Counted from the first letter of the stretch, positions 35,315-43,662 are shown. The stretch is 63,895 bases of DNA from Eggerthellaceae bacterium (GCA_022792415.1 JAAWAY010000003.1:1-63895); one strand, 5' to 3'. Program-made: numbers and translations. Notes: generated by a model from the sequence alone, not told the origin.

Positions 35315-36304
35315 GTGGCGAACAACCCGAAGGCGAAGCTCAAGACGCTCTACGTGATGCGCATCCTGCAGGAGGAGACGGACGCCGACCACGGCCTGAC
35401 GCTGCGGCAGCTGGTCGAGCGCCTGGGCGACTACGGCATCGAGGCCGAGCGCAAAGGCCTCTACCGCGACATCGAGGTGTTGCGCGAGTTCGGGTTCGAC
35501 ATCCAGACCTACCAGCGCAACCCCGTGCAGTACGCCATCGCCACGCGCGACTTCACGCTGTCGGAGCTGATGCTTCTGGTGGACGCCGTGGAGTCGTGCA
35601 AGTTCCTCACCGCGCGGCAGTCCCGCTCGCTCACCACCAACCTGAAGCTGCTGGCCAGCGACCACGAGCGCGCGCTGCTCGACCGGCGCATCCACGTGCC
35701 GGGCCGCATCCGCTCCAAGAGCGAGAGCGTGTTCGGCGACATCGACATCCTGCACGACGCCATGCGCCGCCACCAGAAGGTCGAGTTCCGCTACTACAGG
35801 TACGACCTCGACGGAACGCGGCGCCCCACCCGCGACGGCCGCAAGCACGTCGTGACGCCCGTGGGCATCACGTTCGCGGATGGGTTCTACTACCTGACCG
35901 CCTGGAACGACGATCACGACGCGATGACCGAATTCCGCGTGGACCGCATGGCCGGCGTGAGGGTGTCCGACGAACGGGCCACCCGAAACGACGCGATCAC
36001 GCATCATACGTTCGAGGGCGATGGCCACGAGCTGTTCGGGCGCTTCGGTGGCGATCCCGTGACGGCCACCCTGCTGGTCAACGCCGACAAGGTGGAGATC
36101 ATCATGGATCGCTTCGGCGACGCGGCCGAGATGTACAAAGCAGGCGCCGACACCGCCAAGGCCGTCGTGAAGGTGCACAAGTCCGAGCAGTTCTTCGGCT
36201 GGATCGCGGGACTGGGCGGCACCGTGCGCATCGCCGGACCGAAGGGGCTGGCGCGGGAGTACCGGGAGTACTTGCTAAGGCTGGCGGGAGAGGTTGAGGA
36301 ATAA
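35315..36304 (+). CDS. WYL-domain transcriptional regulator
   Basis: 329 aa. N-terminal winged helix (LKTLYVMRILQEETDADHGL then LRQLVERLGDYGIEAERKGLYRDI) and a central WYL-type domain (VEFRYYRYDLDG, VTPVGITFADGFYYLTAWN), followed by a WCX-like C-terminal part. WYL proteins bind nucleotides or DNA ends and often control defence or stress genes. It lies at the left border of the island of orphan genes. GTG 35315 is the start, with AAGGGGTGA upstream. Confidence 0.88.
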   Translation: MANNPKAKLKTLYVMRILQEETDADHGLTLRQLVERLGDYGIEAERKGLYRDIEVLREFGFDIQTYQRNPVQYAIATRDFTLSELMLLVDAVESCKFLTARQSRSLTTNLKLLASDHERALLDRRIHVPGRIRSKSESVFGDIDILHDAMRRHQKVEFRYYRYDLDGTRRPTRDGRKHVVTPVGITFADGFYYLTAWNDDHDAMTEFRVDRMAGVRVSDERATRNDAITHHTFEGDGHELFGRFGGDPVTATLLVNADKVEIIMDRFGDAAEMYKAGADTAKAVVKVHKSEQFFGWIAGLGGTVRIAGPKGLAREYREYLLRLAGEVEE

Positions 36305-36352
36305 GGGCGACTCTCAGTAAAGCCCTGCGGCCAACGCGCTCGGAAGAGCGCG

Positions 36353-36382
36353 GCGAGACAGACGCCTCGGCGCCCGTCTCGC
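36353..36382 (+). terminator. Weak stem-loop after WYL gene
   Basis: GCGAGAC (36353-36359) pairs with GTCTCGC (36376-36382), about 50 bases after the WYL stop and just beyond the convergent 36406 gene. No T tract, so it is tentative. Confidence 0.35.
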
Positions 36383-36405
36383 TATAAGGCGCGTAGCCCA
36401 ACCGG

Positions 36406-36753
36406 TCAGGCACGCCCCTTGCGCTTCTCCCTGCGTTGGGCCATGCGCTCGGCGTACCGCTTGATAGCGCGGGCATCCCACTCGCTCATACACCGCAGCG
36501 CAACGATGCCGGTCTTATCGTAGATGGTGACGTACCAGTCGAAAACCTGCCTGGAGAACAGGCCGTGCTTCCAATGAAGGTTATGTCCCTCGATGCGAAC
36601 GACCGGACAGGGGAACTCGTACAGGACGTCGAAGCCGAGCCCGGTGCGCCGCGGCTCGACGAGGCGCATCCTGCCTCCCCCGACCTGCAGCGCGAGCGTC
36701 AGCGGTTCGTTCCCGCGCCTCCCGTAGACCTTGTATCCCCGCGTGTACATCAT
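36406..36753 (-). CDS. Hypothetical protein, 115 aa
   Basis: Basic protein, MMYTRGYKVYGRRGNEPL at the start, with beta-rich LEPRRTGLGFDVLYEFPCP-like segments and a charged C-terminus (RAIKRYAERMAQRREKRKGRA). No signal peptide or membrane helix. It shares strand and a 66-base gap with the 37176 gene and may be cotranscribed. No family recognised. GAGAGGCGGTGA serves as ribosome site. Confidence 0.55.
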   Translation of the reverse strand: MMYTRGYKVYGRRGNEPLTLALQVGGGRMRLVEPRRTGLGFDVLYEFPCPVVRIEGHNLHWKHGLFSRQVFDWYVTIYDKTGIVALRCMSEWDARAIKRYAERMAQRREKRKGRA

Positions 36754-36819
36754 TCACCGCCTCTCCGACCTTATGGCCTATCATGCGCAAGCGTGGTCAC
36801 CGCCCGCGCGCTCGAGCTT

Positions 36820-37176
36820 TCACAAGATCCCGTCTTTCCCGACCAGTTCAGCAACCAGGCGCAACGAGACCTTCTCCCCGAGGCGAACACCCTTGCAGAG
36901 CGCCGCCCGCCAGCACAGGCATGAGTCCGAAAACACGGCCTGCGCCTCGAGCTCTCTCAGCGCCTCCTCCTCTTCTGCCTCCGTGCAGAAGCACGATCTG
37001 ACGGCGCCCGCTTCCCCCGGCCGCCAAACCAGGACGTCCGCCTCCTCAAACCGGAAGACCACGGGGGCATCCTCGCGCCACGCCTGCTCATAGCAATCCC
37101 ATACACGAAGGACGTCCGCGAGGCGCCCCCGGTAGCTGCTTGTCTCTTCACCTGATATGCACTTCGGCATCTCCAC
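36820..37176 (-). CDS. Hypothetical acidic protein, 118 aa
   Basis: Acidic, Cys-containing cytoplasmic protein with LADVLRVWDCYEQAWREDAP and a run of Glu (EAEEEEALRELEAQ). GTG 37176 or ATG 37170 could start it. It precedes the 115-aa gene on the same strand. No family recognised; small acidic singletons of this type are sometimes immunity proteins, which is only a possibility here. Confidence 0.5.
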   Translation of the reverse strand: MEMPKCISGEETSSYRGRLADVLRVWDCYEQAWREDAPVVFRFEEADVLVWRPGEAGAVRSCFCTEAEEEEALRELEAQAVFSDSCLCWRAALCKGVRLGEKVSLRLVAELVGKDGIL

Positions 37177-37235
37177 CTAGCAATCTCTCGTTTTCCAAGA
37201 GTCTAACCCGCCGAGAATATCTGCGAATCCCTCCC

Positions 37236-37291
37236 ATGGGACACCCGCGATACTTTGCAGCGAGTTCGCCAAGCGCCTGTCCCATCAATGG
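37236..37291. repeat. Short intergenic repeat ending TGTCCCATCAATGG, copy 2
   Basis: CACCCGCGAT (from about 37241) and TGTCCCATCAATGG (37278-37291) repeat the blocks of 35155-35216 with a diverged middle. TGGGACA on the left and TGTCCCA on the right are inverted, giving a potential stem. A partial relative, GGGTGTCCCATGGA, occurs near 39649. Confidence 0.45.
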
Positions 37292-37347
37292 CCAGCGCGC
37301 CACCGTCGCGCCCCGTATGCTTGGGCGAACGAGCGGAAGGAGAAGGG

Positions 37348-37530
37348 ATGTGTTCAATTCTCGCAATGATCGTCATCACCGTAGTGGTGGCCCTCCTCGT
37401 TGCCGGGGCTGTCGCGCACCCCCTCCTGTACGGCTTCTTCGTGGCATGCGCGATCATGCTCCCCATCGTCGCCATCAGCTCGCTCGTCGACCCCATCGTC
37501 GACCGCATCTTCGGAAGGCGGGGGAAGTAG
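37348..37530 (+). CDS. Small two-helix membrane protein
   Basis: 60 aa, almost entirely hydrophobic: MIVITVVVALLVAGAVAHPLL and YGFFVACAIMLPIVAISSLV, with a basic end (DRIFGRRGK). AGGAGAAGGG precedes ATG 37348. Function unknown; it is 15 bases upstream of the next small gene. Confidence 0.6.
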   Translation: MCSILAMIVITVVVALLVAGAVAHPLLYGFFVACAIMLPIVAISSLVDPIVDRIFGRRGK

Positions 37531-37545
37531 CGCGGAGGCGGAGCA

Positions 37546-37932
37546 ATGCCGGGCCAAGACGTTATGTCGAAAAACCAAAATGGAGGCAATACCGCAATGT
37601 CAGACTGCGAAGACGACTACGGAAAGAACAACTGCATCAAGCTACAGTCCACCTTGCCTGGACGCATGGAGTATCTGTATGTGGACACTCCGGGCTATCG
37701 CGCAGATCGCATCTTCATCCAACATCAAATCCCCGTGCGCTTCCGCAGGGGCGAATGCGTCAAAGACGGCTACGAGTATGTCGTTGTCTTCTGCCATTTT
37801 CCCAAGAAGCGCGAGGCTGACTTCCTCACCTGCATGGCGCAGCTCGAGAGAGCGCTCCTGCTCGAGGGCCATAGCGATTACCGCACGGCATGCGATGAGC
37901 TCATCGGGATGCTGCGAGAGGCGGGGCAATAG
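37546..37932 (+). CDS. Hypothetical protein, 128 aa
   Basis: Soluble protein with YVDTPGYRADRIFIQHQIPVRF and a C-terminal helical part (MAQLERALLLEGHSDYRTACDELIGML). Start ATG 37546 after GAGGCGGAG; ATG 37597 (MSDCEDD) is an alternative. The sequence has balanced composition and codon use, so it is probably real. No family recognised. Confidence 0.5.
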   Translation: MPGQDVMSKNQNGGNTAMSDCEDDYGKNNCIKLQSTLPGRMEYLYVDTPGYRADRIFIQHQIPVRFRRGECVKDGYEYVVVFCHFPKKREADFLTCMAQLERALLLEGHSDYRTACDELIGMLREAGQ

Positions 37933-38064
37933 CGCCTCGTTGTCAGCCCGCTATGGGAAACTTCGGCAAGGGAGGGTAACCCGTTGTCCCTTCAGCCTCT
38001 ATGGCGGCAAGCCCCTGCACCTTAACGGACCCTGATCTCGAACTTAAGAAACTCGATGGTTCGA

Positions 38065-38544
38065 TCATCCATGCGCTGCGCCTGCATCGCCAGAGAGCGC
38101 CCGCGCGGCCATCCCCGTAGGATCCTCGAGGATCTCCCAGCAATCAGCATCACATGGGTAGAGGTACGAGGTGAACTCATCGTCGTCTATGACGCCCTCG
38201 TATTCCGGACGCTCAGCAGAGCAGGGCCAGTAATAGCACCTTCCCTGCGTGAGGCCGAAGCCCGCCCCGTGCCCCTCGCCCACATAGCGCACCACAGACC
38301 AGTGCTCCTTGACGTTCAACGCCTTGACGGCGTCCCTCAACATGAGCAGGGCGTCTGCCAACCCTGGGTCTATCTCCTTGTATTTATCCGCGTAGCCCTC
38401 GAGCTCGCTGTAGTATTCCTCGTAGCTCCCCTTGCCATAGGGGGTGAGCAGCGACGCACGGCAGCCCTCGCCATTCGCGCCGCTTTCCTCATATTCGGCG
38501 AGGAGCTCGTCTATGGCATCGAGCTCTGCGGGATAGGAGAACAC
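38065..38544 (-). CDS. Hypothetical acidic protein, 159 aa
   Basis: Acidic protein beginning MFSYPAELDAIDELLAEYEE, with YGKGSYEEYYSELEGYADKY and a tyrosine/acid-rich end (GVIDDDEFTSYLYPCDADCWEILEDPTG). The ending resembles small single-gene proteins from polymorphic-toxin immunity loci, but no toxin gene is seen. Function unassigned. Confidence 0.55.
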   Translation of the reverse strand: MFSYPAELDAIDELLAEYEESGANGEGCRASLLTPYGKGSYEEYYSELEGYADKYKEIDPGLADALLMLRDAVKALNVKEHWSVVRYVGEGHGAGFGLTQGRCYYWPCSAERPEYEGVIDDDEFTSYLYPCDADCWEILEDPTGMAARALSGDAGAAHG

Positions 38545-38630
38545 CTAGCCTCCATGTTCTCGGCGAAAAGGAAGCAAGCCGTACTTCTCATGCCCTTCTG
38601 GTATGCAGGGCGGCTCCATCTCTCCCATGC

Positions 38631-38960
38631 TCACTCCCGATCAGAAGGGTCGACAACGACCCCCACGAACAATGGGATGCCGTCGAGGCTCATGACAGCC
38701 ACGGCGAAGGGGCGGTCGATGCGGACGCCTCTCGGACGACATGGAGACTGCGGGGCTGATCCCCGATGTCAGCCAGGAGGCAAATCGCCTGATAGAGGCA
38801 GGAGGGCAACACGACGGCGTTGCGACCCTCTTTCGCGACTTCCTTGAGCAGCGATGCCGCCAGACCGTCCAAAGGGCTGCCGGCGCGGATCCCCCCCCTG
38901 CCGCCCCGCCTTGAGGATTCTTGCCAGAAGCCGCGTATCATCAACCATGACCCACCCTCC
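38631..38960 (-). pseudogene. Broken serpin gene
   Basis: Two coherent minus-strand pieces of a serpin lie in different frames. The N-terminal piece (about 38950-38760) reads GSPLDGLAASLLKEVAKEG then RNAVVLPSCLYQAICLLADIG, like helix A/B of serpins. After a gap, another frame ending at stop 38631 reads IDRPFAVAVMSLDGIPLFVGVVVDPSDRE, split here at about 38700, the serpin C-terminus (RPF...LFVGVVxDP). The reactive-centre loop and most of the 370-residue fold are missing, and at least two frame changes exist. It is a remnant of a protease-inhibitor gene. Confidence 0.6.
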
Positions 38961-39112
38961 CGATTCATTAGCAATATGGAAAGGATACGCGCGGATGGAG
39001 TCCAGCGCTGTCCCATAGACGCCCCACCGCTCGCTCGCTTCCGAGAAAAGTGAGCAAGACAGCCCGCCGCACACGGCTCTGCCCACGTCATCAGCACTGA
39101 CGGGAACTCGGC

Positions 39113-39583
39113 TTAAGTGAAATAGAAGTTGATAGCCGGGTGGACATTGCCACTGCCGCAGTTCGGGCACACCGACGGCGCATGCTCCTCAACGACGCCG
39201 AGGGCCTCATCACCCTCATAGGGGCCGTCCATGTATGCGTCGCAACCGCTCGGGCAGGGGAAGAGAGCCCTTTTCTCCTCCCAAACCCTCGGATCCACCT
39301 CCTCGATGCTCCCAACATGCTCTTGGTGGTGCGACATCGTCAAACGCCAGTACTCGGCAATCATCCCGCACTCGGGGCAACGATAGATGCACGGCGATAT
39401 GCGCACGCTGATCGGGAGAGGGCACGCCTCACTCAACAAGTATTTCGGCACCTCGCCGTAGTCGCCCTTTTCGCACATCCGCGCGATCGCGTCCTCGCAC
39501 TGCCTGCCCCCGCCTTCCTCTATGCAATAGCGGAAGAACTCGGTGTCGCAGTCCCGGCAAACGCAATAGAAATCTCGAGCCAT
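39113..39583 (-). CDS. Hypothetical zinc-ribbon protein, 156 aa
   Basis: Cys-rich: CVCRDCDTEFFRYC, IYRCPECGMIAEYW, FPCPSGCDAY and SVCPNCGSGNVHPAINFYF. Four CxxC/CxC-type knuckles point to at least two zinc sites. GGAGGGACG before ATG 39583. Upstream of it (39584-39740) nothing is evident. It lies in the orphan-gene part of the island. No family recognised. Confidence 0.6.
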   Translation of the reverse strand: MARDFYCVCRDCDTEFFRYCIEEGGGRQCEDAIARMCEKGDYGEVPKYLLSEACPLPISVRISPCIYRCPECGMIAEYWRLTMSHHQEHVGSIEEVDPRVWEEKRALFPCPSGCDAYMDGPYEGDEALGVVEEHAPSVCPNCGSGNVHPAINFYFT

Positions 39584-40038
39584 CGTCCCTCCTCCGTCCG
39601 TGCCCTTGTGGCGTGATGGGGAAATGCTACGAAAAGCCCGGCCGACAGGGTGTCCCATGGACGCCTATCGGTACTTGGGTTAAGGGGCCAAGTCAAACAA
39701 AGACATAGCGAGAGCCGGCGGCGAGATTCATTCACGACCCCGCTCCTAGCTTCGTGTGCCACCTCGCATCTCTGTGGGAGCTACACCTTGCACCTTTAAT
39801 GGGTCTACCAAACCTAGCTCCTCTTCCTACAATGCTCACATGGATGAACGCGAGGAACCCAGATGATATAGGCAAGAAACACGCGCTTGCCATACCAGGC
39901 AGTGTCGATCTGGAAGGGAAACACATCGCCTGCCTACTAAACGAGCGAGGGAAATGGGAGGGTTTTCCGGCCAGGCCCTCGTTTAGCGTAGGATGCGAAC
40001 GCCGGCAAACCAGCCACGTCAACAAGGATGGCTAGCAA
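39584..40038. other. 455-bp stretch without a convincing gene
   Basis: A plus-strand frame from ATG 39832 (MLTWMNARNPDDIGKKHA) to stop 40033 looks partly protein-like but has no ribosome site and unlike-neighbour composition; the opposite frame is no better. It could be the 3' remnant of a gene. GGGTGTCCCATGGA near 39649 resembles the small repeat at 35203 and 37278. Confidence 0.3.
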
Positions 40039-40251
40039 ATGGTTATGAAAATCCGCGAGTTCCTTATCGAAGCAAGCGATTGCGAGAAGCTGGATGCCTT
40101 TGAAGTTGCCCACGCAAAATGTCAGGATAAGCACCCAGACGTGTGCGGCAGCCTGTTGAGCTACACCTTCATTCCCGCTGGCATCGGGATGGCCGTCACC
40201 GTTGAGCGCTCTTGCGGTGAGAAGCTGTACCTTTCCGGCGGAATGTCCTAG
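40039..40251 (+). CDS. Hypothetical protein, 70 aa
   Basis: Small soluble protein, MVMKIREFLIEASDCEKLDAF with a beta-rich end (TFIPAGIGMAVTVERSCGEKLYLSGG, positions about 45-68). An AAGGA lies 12 bases before the ATG; ATG 40045 is an alternative. Composition is less GC-rich than the chromosome. No family recognised. Confidence 0.45.
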   Translation: MVMKIREFLIEASDCEKLDAFEVAHAKCQDKHPDVCGSLLSYTFIPAGIGMAVTVERSCGEKLYLSGGMS

Positions 40252-40823
40252 GCCCTCAGCATGAGGGAGCTGCGTTACGTGGAAATAGCGAAAAGGAGCC
40301 GCCCCGATGGTTCTGACTTGCAGGGAGGATTAGGCAGCTCGACGTTCCATCGAGAAAGCTGGCCTGGCTCCTGGAAGGAAAGCACGTAAAACCCAGGATA
40401 CCCGCAAACCGTTAATGACAAACTGCGCATCGTGAGACGAGGTGATCCGAGAATGCGGGCCAGCTTGAGACAAGAGGATCCCGACTATCTGTTCTGGGAT
40501 AACGAGGAGTGGGAAATCGTCGACATCGATGAGGGCAAGCAACTGGTTTGCCCGCGATGCGCCAGGAGGAGAAAGCGAAAGGTCACCACCCCACGCCGGT
40601 GGAGCCATCGAGGGCATGTCGCCCATTTCAGCGTTCAAGATGCTGGCTTGCAATTGGACTGGCTCGACACCACCGACAGATACCCACCAAGACCCGATAC
40701 GCCCGAAGTGAGAAGGGCGTACGATTTGCCGATCCACATCCCGTACACGGGCTTCATTTTGGTTTGCCAGCATCCAACCCAGAACTACTCGGGGAATTAC
40801 GACTCGGGACAGCCAGCGCTCCC
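40252..40823. other. 572-bp stretch with one doubtful plus-strand frame
   Basis: From ATG 40453 a frame reads DPDYLFWDNEEWEIVDIDEG and LVCPRCARRRKRK, which looks like a genuine acidic protein start with a CxxC, but its later part runs antisense through the HsmA-like gene at 40824. It is probably a gene truncated when the flanking DNA was joined. No promoter or RNA seen. Confidence 0.3.
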
Positions 40824-41321
40824 CTACAGCGCGCCGTGGCCGCGATGGCCGTTGGTCGGCTTGTGTCGGAGCAACAGCAGGGCCAGGATGGCCACCACGA
40901 CCAGGCTCGTCCCCACCGCGCAGATGACCTTGAGGTGCAGCGCGGGAACGCCCACGAGCACGCCCATGACGTAAGGGATGAGCCAGATGAGCCACACCAC
41001 CGTGCTGAACGTGTGGAAGCGCCGCTGCGCCTGCGCGTCTCCCTTGAAGCAGGTGTAGGTGGCCCACACGGCATGGACCATCATGAGCGCAATGGCCACG
41101 GCCCCGGCGATGCCGTGGATGGCCGGCCCCGCGACCGCCGACTGCCGGGCGATGTTTCCCATGATGAGCGTGCCGGTCGTATCACATGCGAGGCCCAGCC
41201 AGAAGAGCAGCACATACCGACTGGTCAGGACCCCGCGACGGCGCTCCCCGAAGACGCCCCAGCTGTAGAAGGCAAGCGCACCCGTGATGGCGACGATGGC
41301 GAAAATGAGCTCAGGAGACAT
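40824..41321 (-). CDS. HsmA-like (TIGR03987) membrane protein
   Basis: 165-aa protein with four to five hydrophobic helices: LIFAIVAITGALAFYSWGVF, VLLFWLGLACDTTGTLIM, IHGIAGAVAIALMMVHAVWA, and two more. Conserved His/Asp within the helices (GLACDTTGT, VHAVWATYT) match the family. Function unknown; relatives are often controlled by a divergent TetR gene, as here (41503). Start ATG 41321 after GGGGGAG. Confidence 0.8.
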   Translation of the reverse strand: MSPELIFAIVAITGALAFYSWGVFGERRRGVLTSRYVLLFWLGLACDTTGTLIMGNIARQSAVAGPAIHGIAGAVAIALMMVHAVWATYTCFKGDAQAQRRFHTFSTVVWLIWLIPYVMGVLVGVPALHLKVICAVGTSLVVVAILALLLLRHKPTNGHRGHGAL

Positions 41322-41335
41322 GGCTCCCCCTTTCG

Positions 41336-41375
41336 TTGACGCAATTCGCTTCGTTCAATAATGAACACTGTTCAT
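41336..41375 (+). promoter_or_regulatory. TetR-gene promoter with overlapping palindromic operator
   Basis: TTGACG (41336-41341), 17 bases, TAATGA (41359-41364) form a promoter toward the TetR gene. The perfect 15-base palindrome ATGAACACTGTTCAT (41361-41375) overlaps the -10 element. It lies between the divergent HsmA-like and TetR genes, so it is the probable operator controlling both. Confidence 0.65.
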
Positions 41376-41502
41376 ATTAGGAAGCGGAACCTCCCCCGGA
41401 GAGAGAAAGAGAGACAGTTCGCCAATCCGTCACCATCCCGACAAGGCCTCGCGGCGCTATCATGGACAGGCACGCCGAGCACATGGGAAGGAAGGCCGCC
41501 TC

Positions 41503-42075
41503 ATGGGAAACCACGCCGTCGCCAGCAGGGAGCGCATTCGCGACGTCGCCTTCGACCTGGCGTCGAGCGAGGGGCTCGCCGCGCTGAGCATCCGCGCGGT
41601 AGCTAGCCGGTGCAACGTGGCCGTGGGCACGGTGTATAACTACTACCCGACGAAGTCCGACCTGGTCAACGACGTGGTCGCACAGTTCTGGCGTGAGAGC
41701 TTCTCGGGGGCCATGGACACCCTGGCGGCAGACGGCCCCGACGACTTCCTCGCGCTGTGCCACGACCTTTCCCTAAGGCTCCGCCGCGCGCTTGAGCACT
41801 TCCGCGCGGAGTTCCTGGCCGACCTGGAGACCCTGGACGCGTTCGACCTGGCCATGGCCCGCAAACGCGAGGAGGAGAGCTTCGCCCACGTGCGAGCCGG
41901 CCTGCGCACGGCCCTGCTGCGCGACTCCGCCGTACGCGAGGGTCGCCTGACGGGCCCGCTGGCGCCCGAGCCGCTCTGCGCCCTGGTTTGGGAGACGATG
42001 GTGGCGGCCGCCCGCCGCGGCGAGGACCTGGACGAGACCCTGCGCGCCCTCCTCCGTACCGCGCTCTACGAGTAG
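41503..42075 (+). CDS. TetR-family repressor
   Basis: 190 aa. N-terminal TetR HTH: IRDVAFDLASSEGLAALSIRAVASRCNVAVGTVYNYYPTKSDLV, in residues about 11-54. The C-terminal helical part would bind an inducer. It is divergent from the HsmA-like gene, with a palindromic operator between (41361-41375), so it likely represses both genes. GGAAGGAAGG lies upstream of ATG 41503. Confidence 0.9.
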   Translation: MGNHAVASRERIRDVAFDLASSEGLAALSIRAVASRCNVAVGTVYNYYPTKSDLVNDVVAQFWRESFSGAMDTLAADGPDDFLALCHDLSLRLRRALEHFRAEFLADLETLDAFDLAMARKREEESFAHVRAGLRTALLRDSAVREGRLTGPLAPEPLCALVWETMVAAARRGEDLDETLRALLRTALYE

Positions 42076-42131
42076 GGCGGTGTCCGGGCGCGATTGCCGC
42101 GAGCAGCCTCCCCTGCCGATGCGGACGGCAC

Positions 42132-42938
42132 CTATAGCGCGGAATAGAAACCCGCACTCCCCATGCGCACGCAATTTTGGTACACACTTTGATCTTCATC
42201 ATCTATCGTTAAATCGCGAATATCCAGAACGGAGCTTTCAAATCGCTGCAATAAAAGGTACAAATGGCTATTTAGCTGCGTAGGCGATTCGATATTCGAG
42301 ATGTCAATTTCTCCCGACATCAGTTTTGGGAGCAATGCATCTCGTATCTCCCCTAGATTCCGGGCTTGGATTTTAAGGCCAATCATTTCATCAACTATTG
42401 GCTGCATGGTTTCAGTCAGCCTAGCTAGCGTGTCTTCAGGCGGAACTAGCACTTCGGATTCTTGAAGCGCACTACGTTTTATATGCCCCATCGTGGTGGC
42501 TCGATCTTTAGCCAGTGCGATGAAACGTCGCAGGTGGTGTTTAGTCCACATATAGTAAAACCACGATGGGTAGTTCTCTGACGTGACCTTGAACAAATGC
42601 TGGTTAAGGCCAGCATCTCCGCCAGCCCAAAATTCGAGAAGAAGCGTTCCTGACCAGGAGAAGACGAGATCGCCGTCGCGAATTGTGACGCTTACGTCTA
42701 TATCACTTCGACACCTTTCGGCATCCGTGCCGCAATATCCTTGTCCAAGCTCTCGAATCTTTAAGACAGGCAACCCCTCATCGGGGCTTTCGGGTCTGAA
42801 CTTCTGCATCGCCAGTCCATTTTTATAACTAGCAATATCAAGTAAAGAAACGCGCTTCCAATCATCATTTGTCTCGTTAAGTATTTGCCTGAATTGCACA
42901 TCGAGCAGATCGGCTAAATAGCCATTTGCACGTCTCAT
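42132..42938 (-). CDS. hsdS: Half-size HsdS (C-terminal target-recognition cassette)
   Basis: 268-aa single-TRD specificity fragment. It starts MRRANGYLADLLDVQF, that is, at the central NGYL linker of an HsdS, then has one target-recognition domain (WKRVSLLDIASYKNGLAM to SEVLVPPEDTLARLTE) and the conserved end ALLPKLMSGEIDISNIESPTQLNSHL followed by about 35 extra residues. Recombination sites lie at both junctions (42913-42928 and 42260-42293). ATG 42938 overlaps the stop of the 218-aa gene (ATGA), so it may be translated as a half subunit as well as serving as a silent cassette. Confidence 0.85.
   Translation of the reverse strand: MRRANGYLADLLDVQFRQILNETNDDWKRVSLLDIASYKNGLAMQKFRPESPDEGLPVLKIRELGQGYCGTDAERCRSDIDVSVTIRDGDLVFSWSGTLLLEFWAGGDAGLNQHLFKVTSENYPSWFYYMWTKHHLRRFIALAKDRATTMGHIKRSALQESEVLVPPEDTLARLTETMQPIVDEMIGLKIQARNLGEIRDALLPKLMSGEIDISNIESPTQLNSHLYLLLQRFESSVLDIRDLTIDDEDQSVYQNCVRMGSAGFYSAL
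42260..42293 (+). repeat. hsdS recombination site A
   Basis: A 34-base block containing CAAATGGCTATTTAGC and GTAGGCGATTCGAT, identical to site C at 47263-47296 in the same orientation. It encodes the QLNSHL end of the half hsdS on the minus strand; on the plus strand it would encode NGYLAA and a stop. Confidence 0.85.
42913..42928 (-). repeat. hsdS recombination site B
   Basis: GCTAAATAGCCATTTG, the inverted form of the core of site A, located at the NGYL-coding start of the half hsdS. Inversion between B and C would reverse about 4.35 kb including the recombinase gene. Confidence 0.8.
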
Positions 42939-43591
42939 TCCATATTGCGAAAGTCCAGGATGGGATGATAAAAGATGTCATTGCGAAGCGTTTCATCTTC
43001 GTTCATGTTCGGACAATCCTCGAGGAAACGTTCGGCACCTTTCGTCATCGACTTAAAGAACTTGTGAATATTGAGATCAAGGCGATATACGGCCTCTCCT
43101 TTCTCTTCGCATACATCCTTGAATTCGCCAGACTCATTGAAGCTAGCGAATATAGTACTTGGCGTCGTCTTCCCGATGTGATCGCAAGTATCCGGTTCTT
43201 TGAAGATACGGAACTGTATGGTAGCGAAAGGAGTGCGGCCCCTTTCTACGTGCGGTGCGTTTGCCGCCTCGTGCAGGTAGACGCAGCGCAGCTGATAACA
43301 GTCGGCCCCCGTGAAGTATGCCGCCCTAGGCTCCGATCCATTGGCCGCCGCCCAGAATTTCTCCCTCTTTGGTAGCTCAACATAATCCCACCGGGCCACG
43401 TACTCGTCGAACCACATTGCGTAACGCTCGGCCGATTTCTTCTTGAGTTCGGGATAGAGCCTCAGTCCGCAGGCGTCAGGAATAGTCAGGGCCAACGAAA
43501 GCGCGGAAATGTACGCCTCTGCTTTTGCGGCGCGCTTCATGTCGGCAATTCTCCCTCGAATCGAACTGTCAATCTCCTTTGGGAAGACCAT
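42935..43591 (-). CDS. Hypothetical protein coupled to half hsdS, 218 aa
   Basis: Soluble protein (RIADMKRAAKAEAYISALSLALTIPDACGL; WAAANGSEPRAAYFTGADC; FKEPDTCDHIGK). The segment LRCVYLHEA contains RCVYLH, an Rx4H pattern like that of HEPN ribonucleases, but the surrounding fold cannot be judged. TAGGAGGCACG before ATG 43591. Its TGA overlaps the ATG of the half hsdS, so it belongs to the switch locus. Function unknown; it lies between the recombinase and the cassette. Confidence 0.7.
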   Translation of the reverse strand: MVFPKEIDSSIRGRIADMKRAAKAEAYISALSLALTIPDACGLRLYPELKKKSAERYAMWFDEYVARWDYVELPKREKFWAAANGSEPRAAYFTGADCYQLRCVYLHEAANAPHVERGRTPFATIQFRIFKEPDTCDHIGKTTPSTIFASFNESGEFKDVCEEKGEAVYRLDLNIHKFFKSMTKGAERFLEDCPNMNEDETLRNDIFYHPILDFRNME

Positions 43592-43662
43592 CGTGCCTCC
43601 TAACCCGTACTTTCTCGTGTTTCATTGTGCCCTACCTAGACTTTTGCGGACAAGGAGGGCAC

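Noticed and set aside
39732-40025. 97-codon minus-strand frame
   Set aside because: No ribosome site, no conserved pattern, and overlaps an equally weak plus-strand frame.
36820-40251. Polymorphic toxin/immunity locus
   Set aside because: Some small proteins look immunity-like, but no toxin, filament or secretion gene is present.
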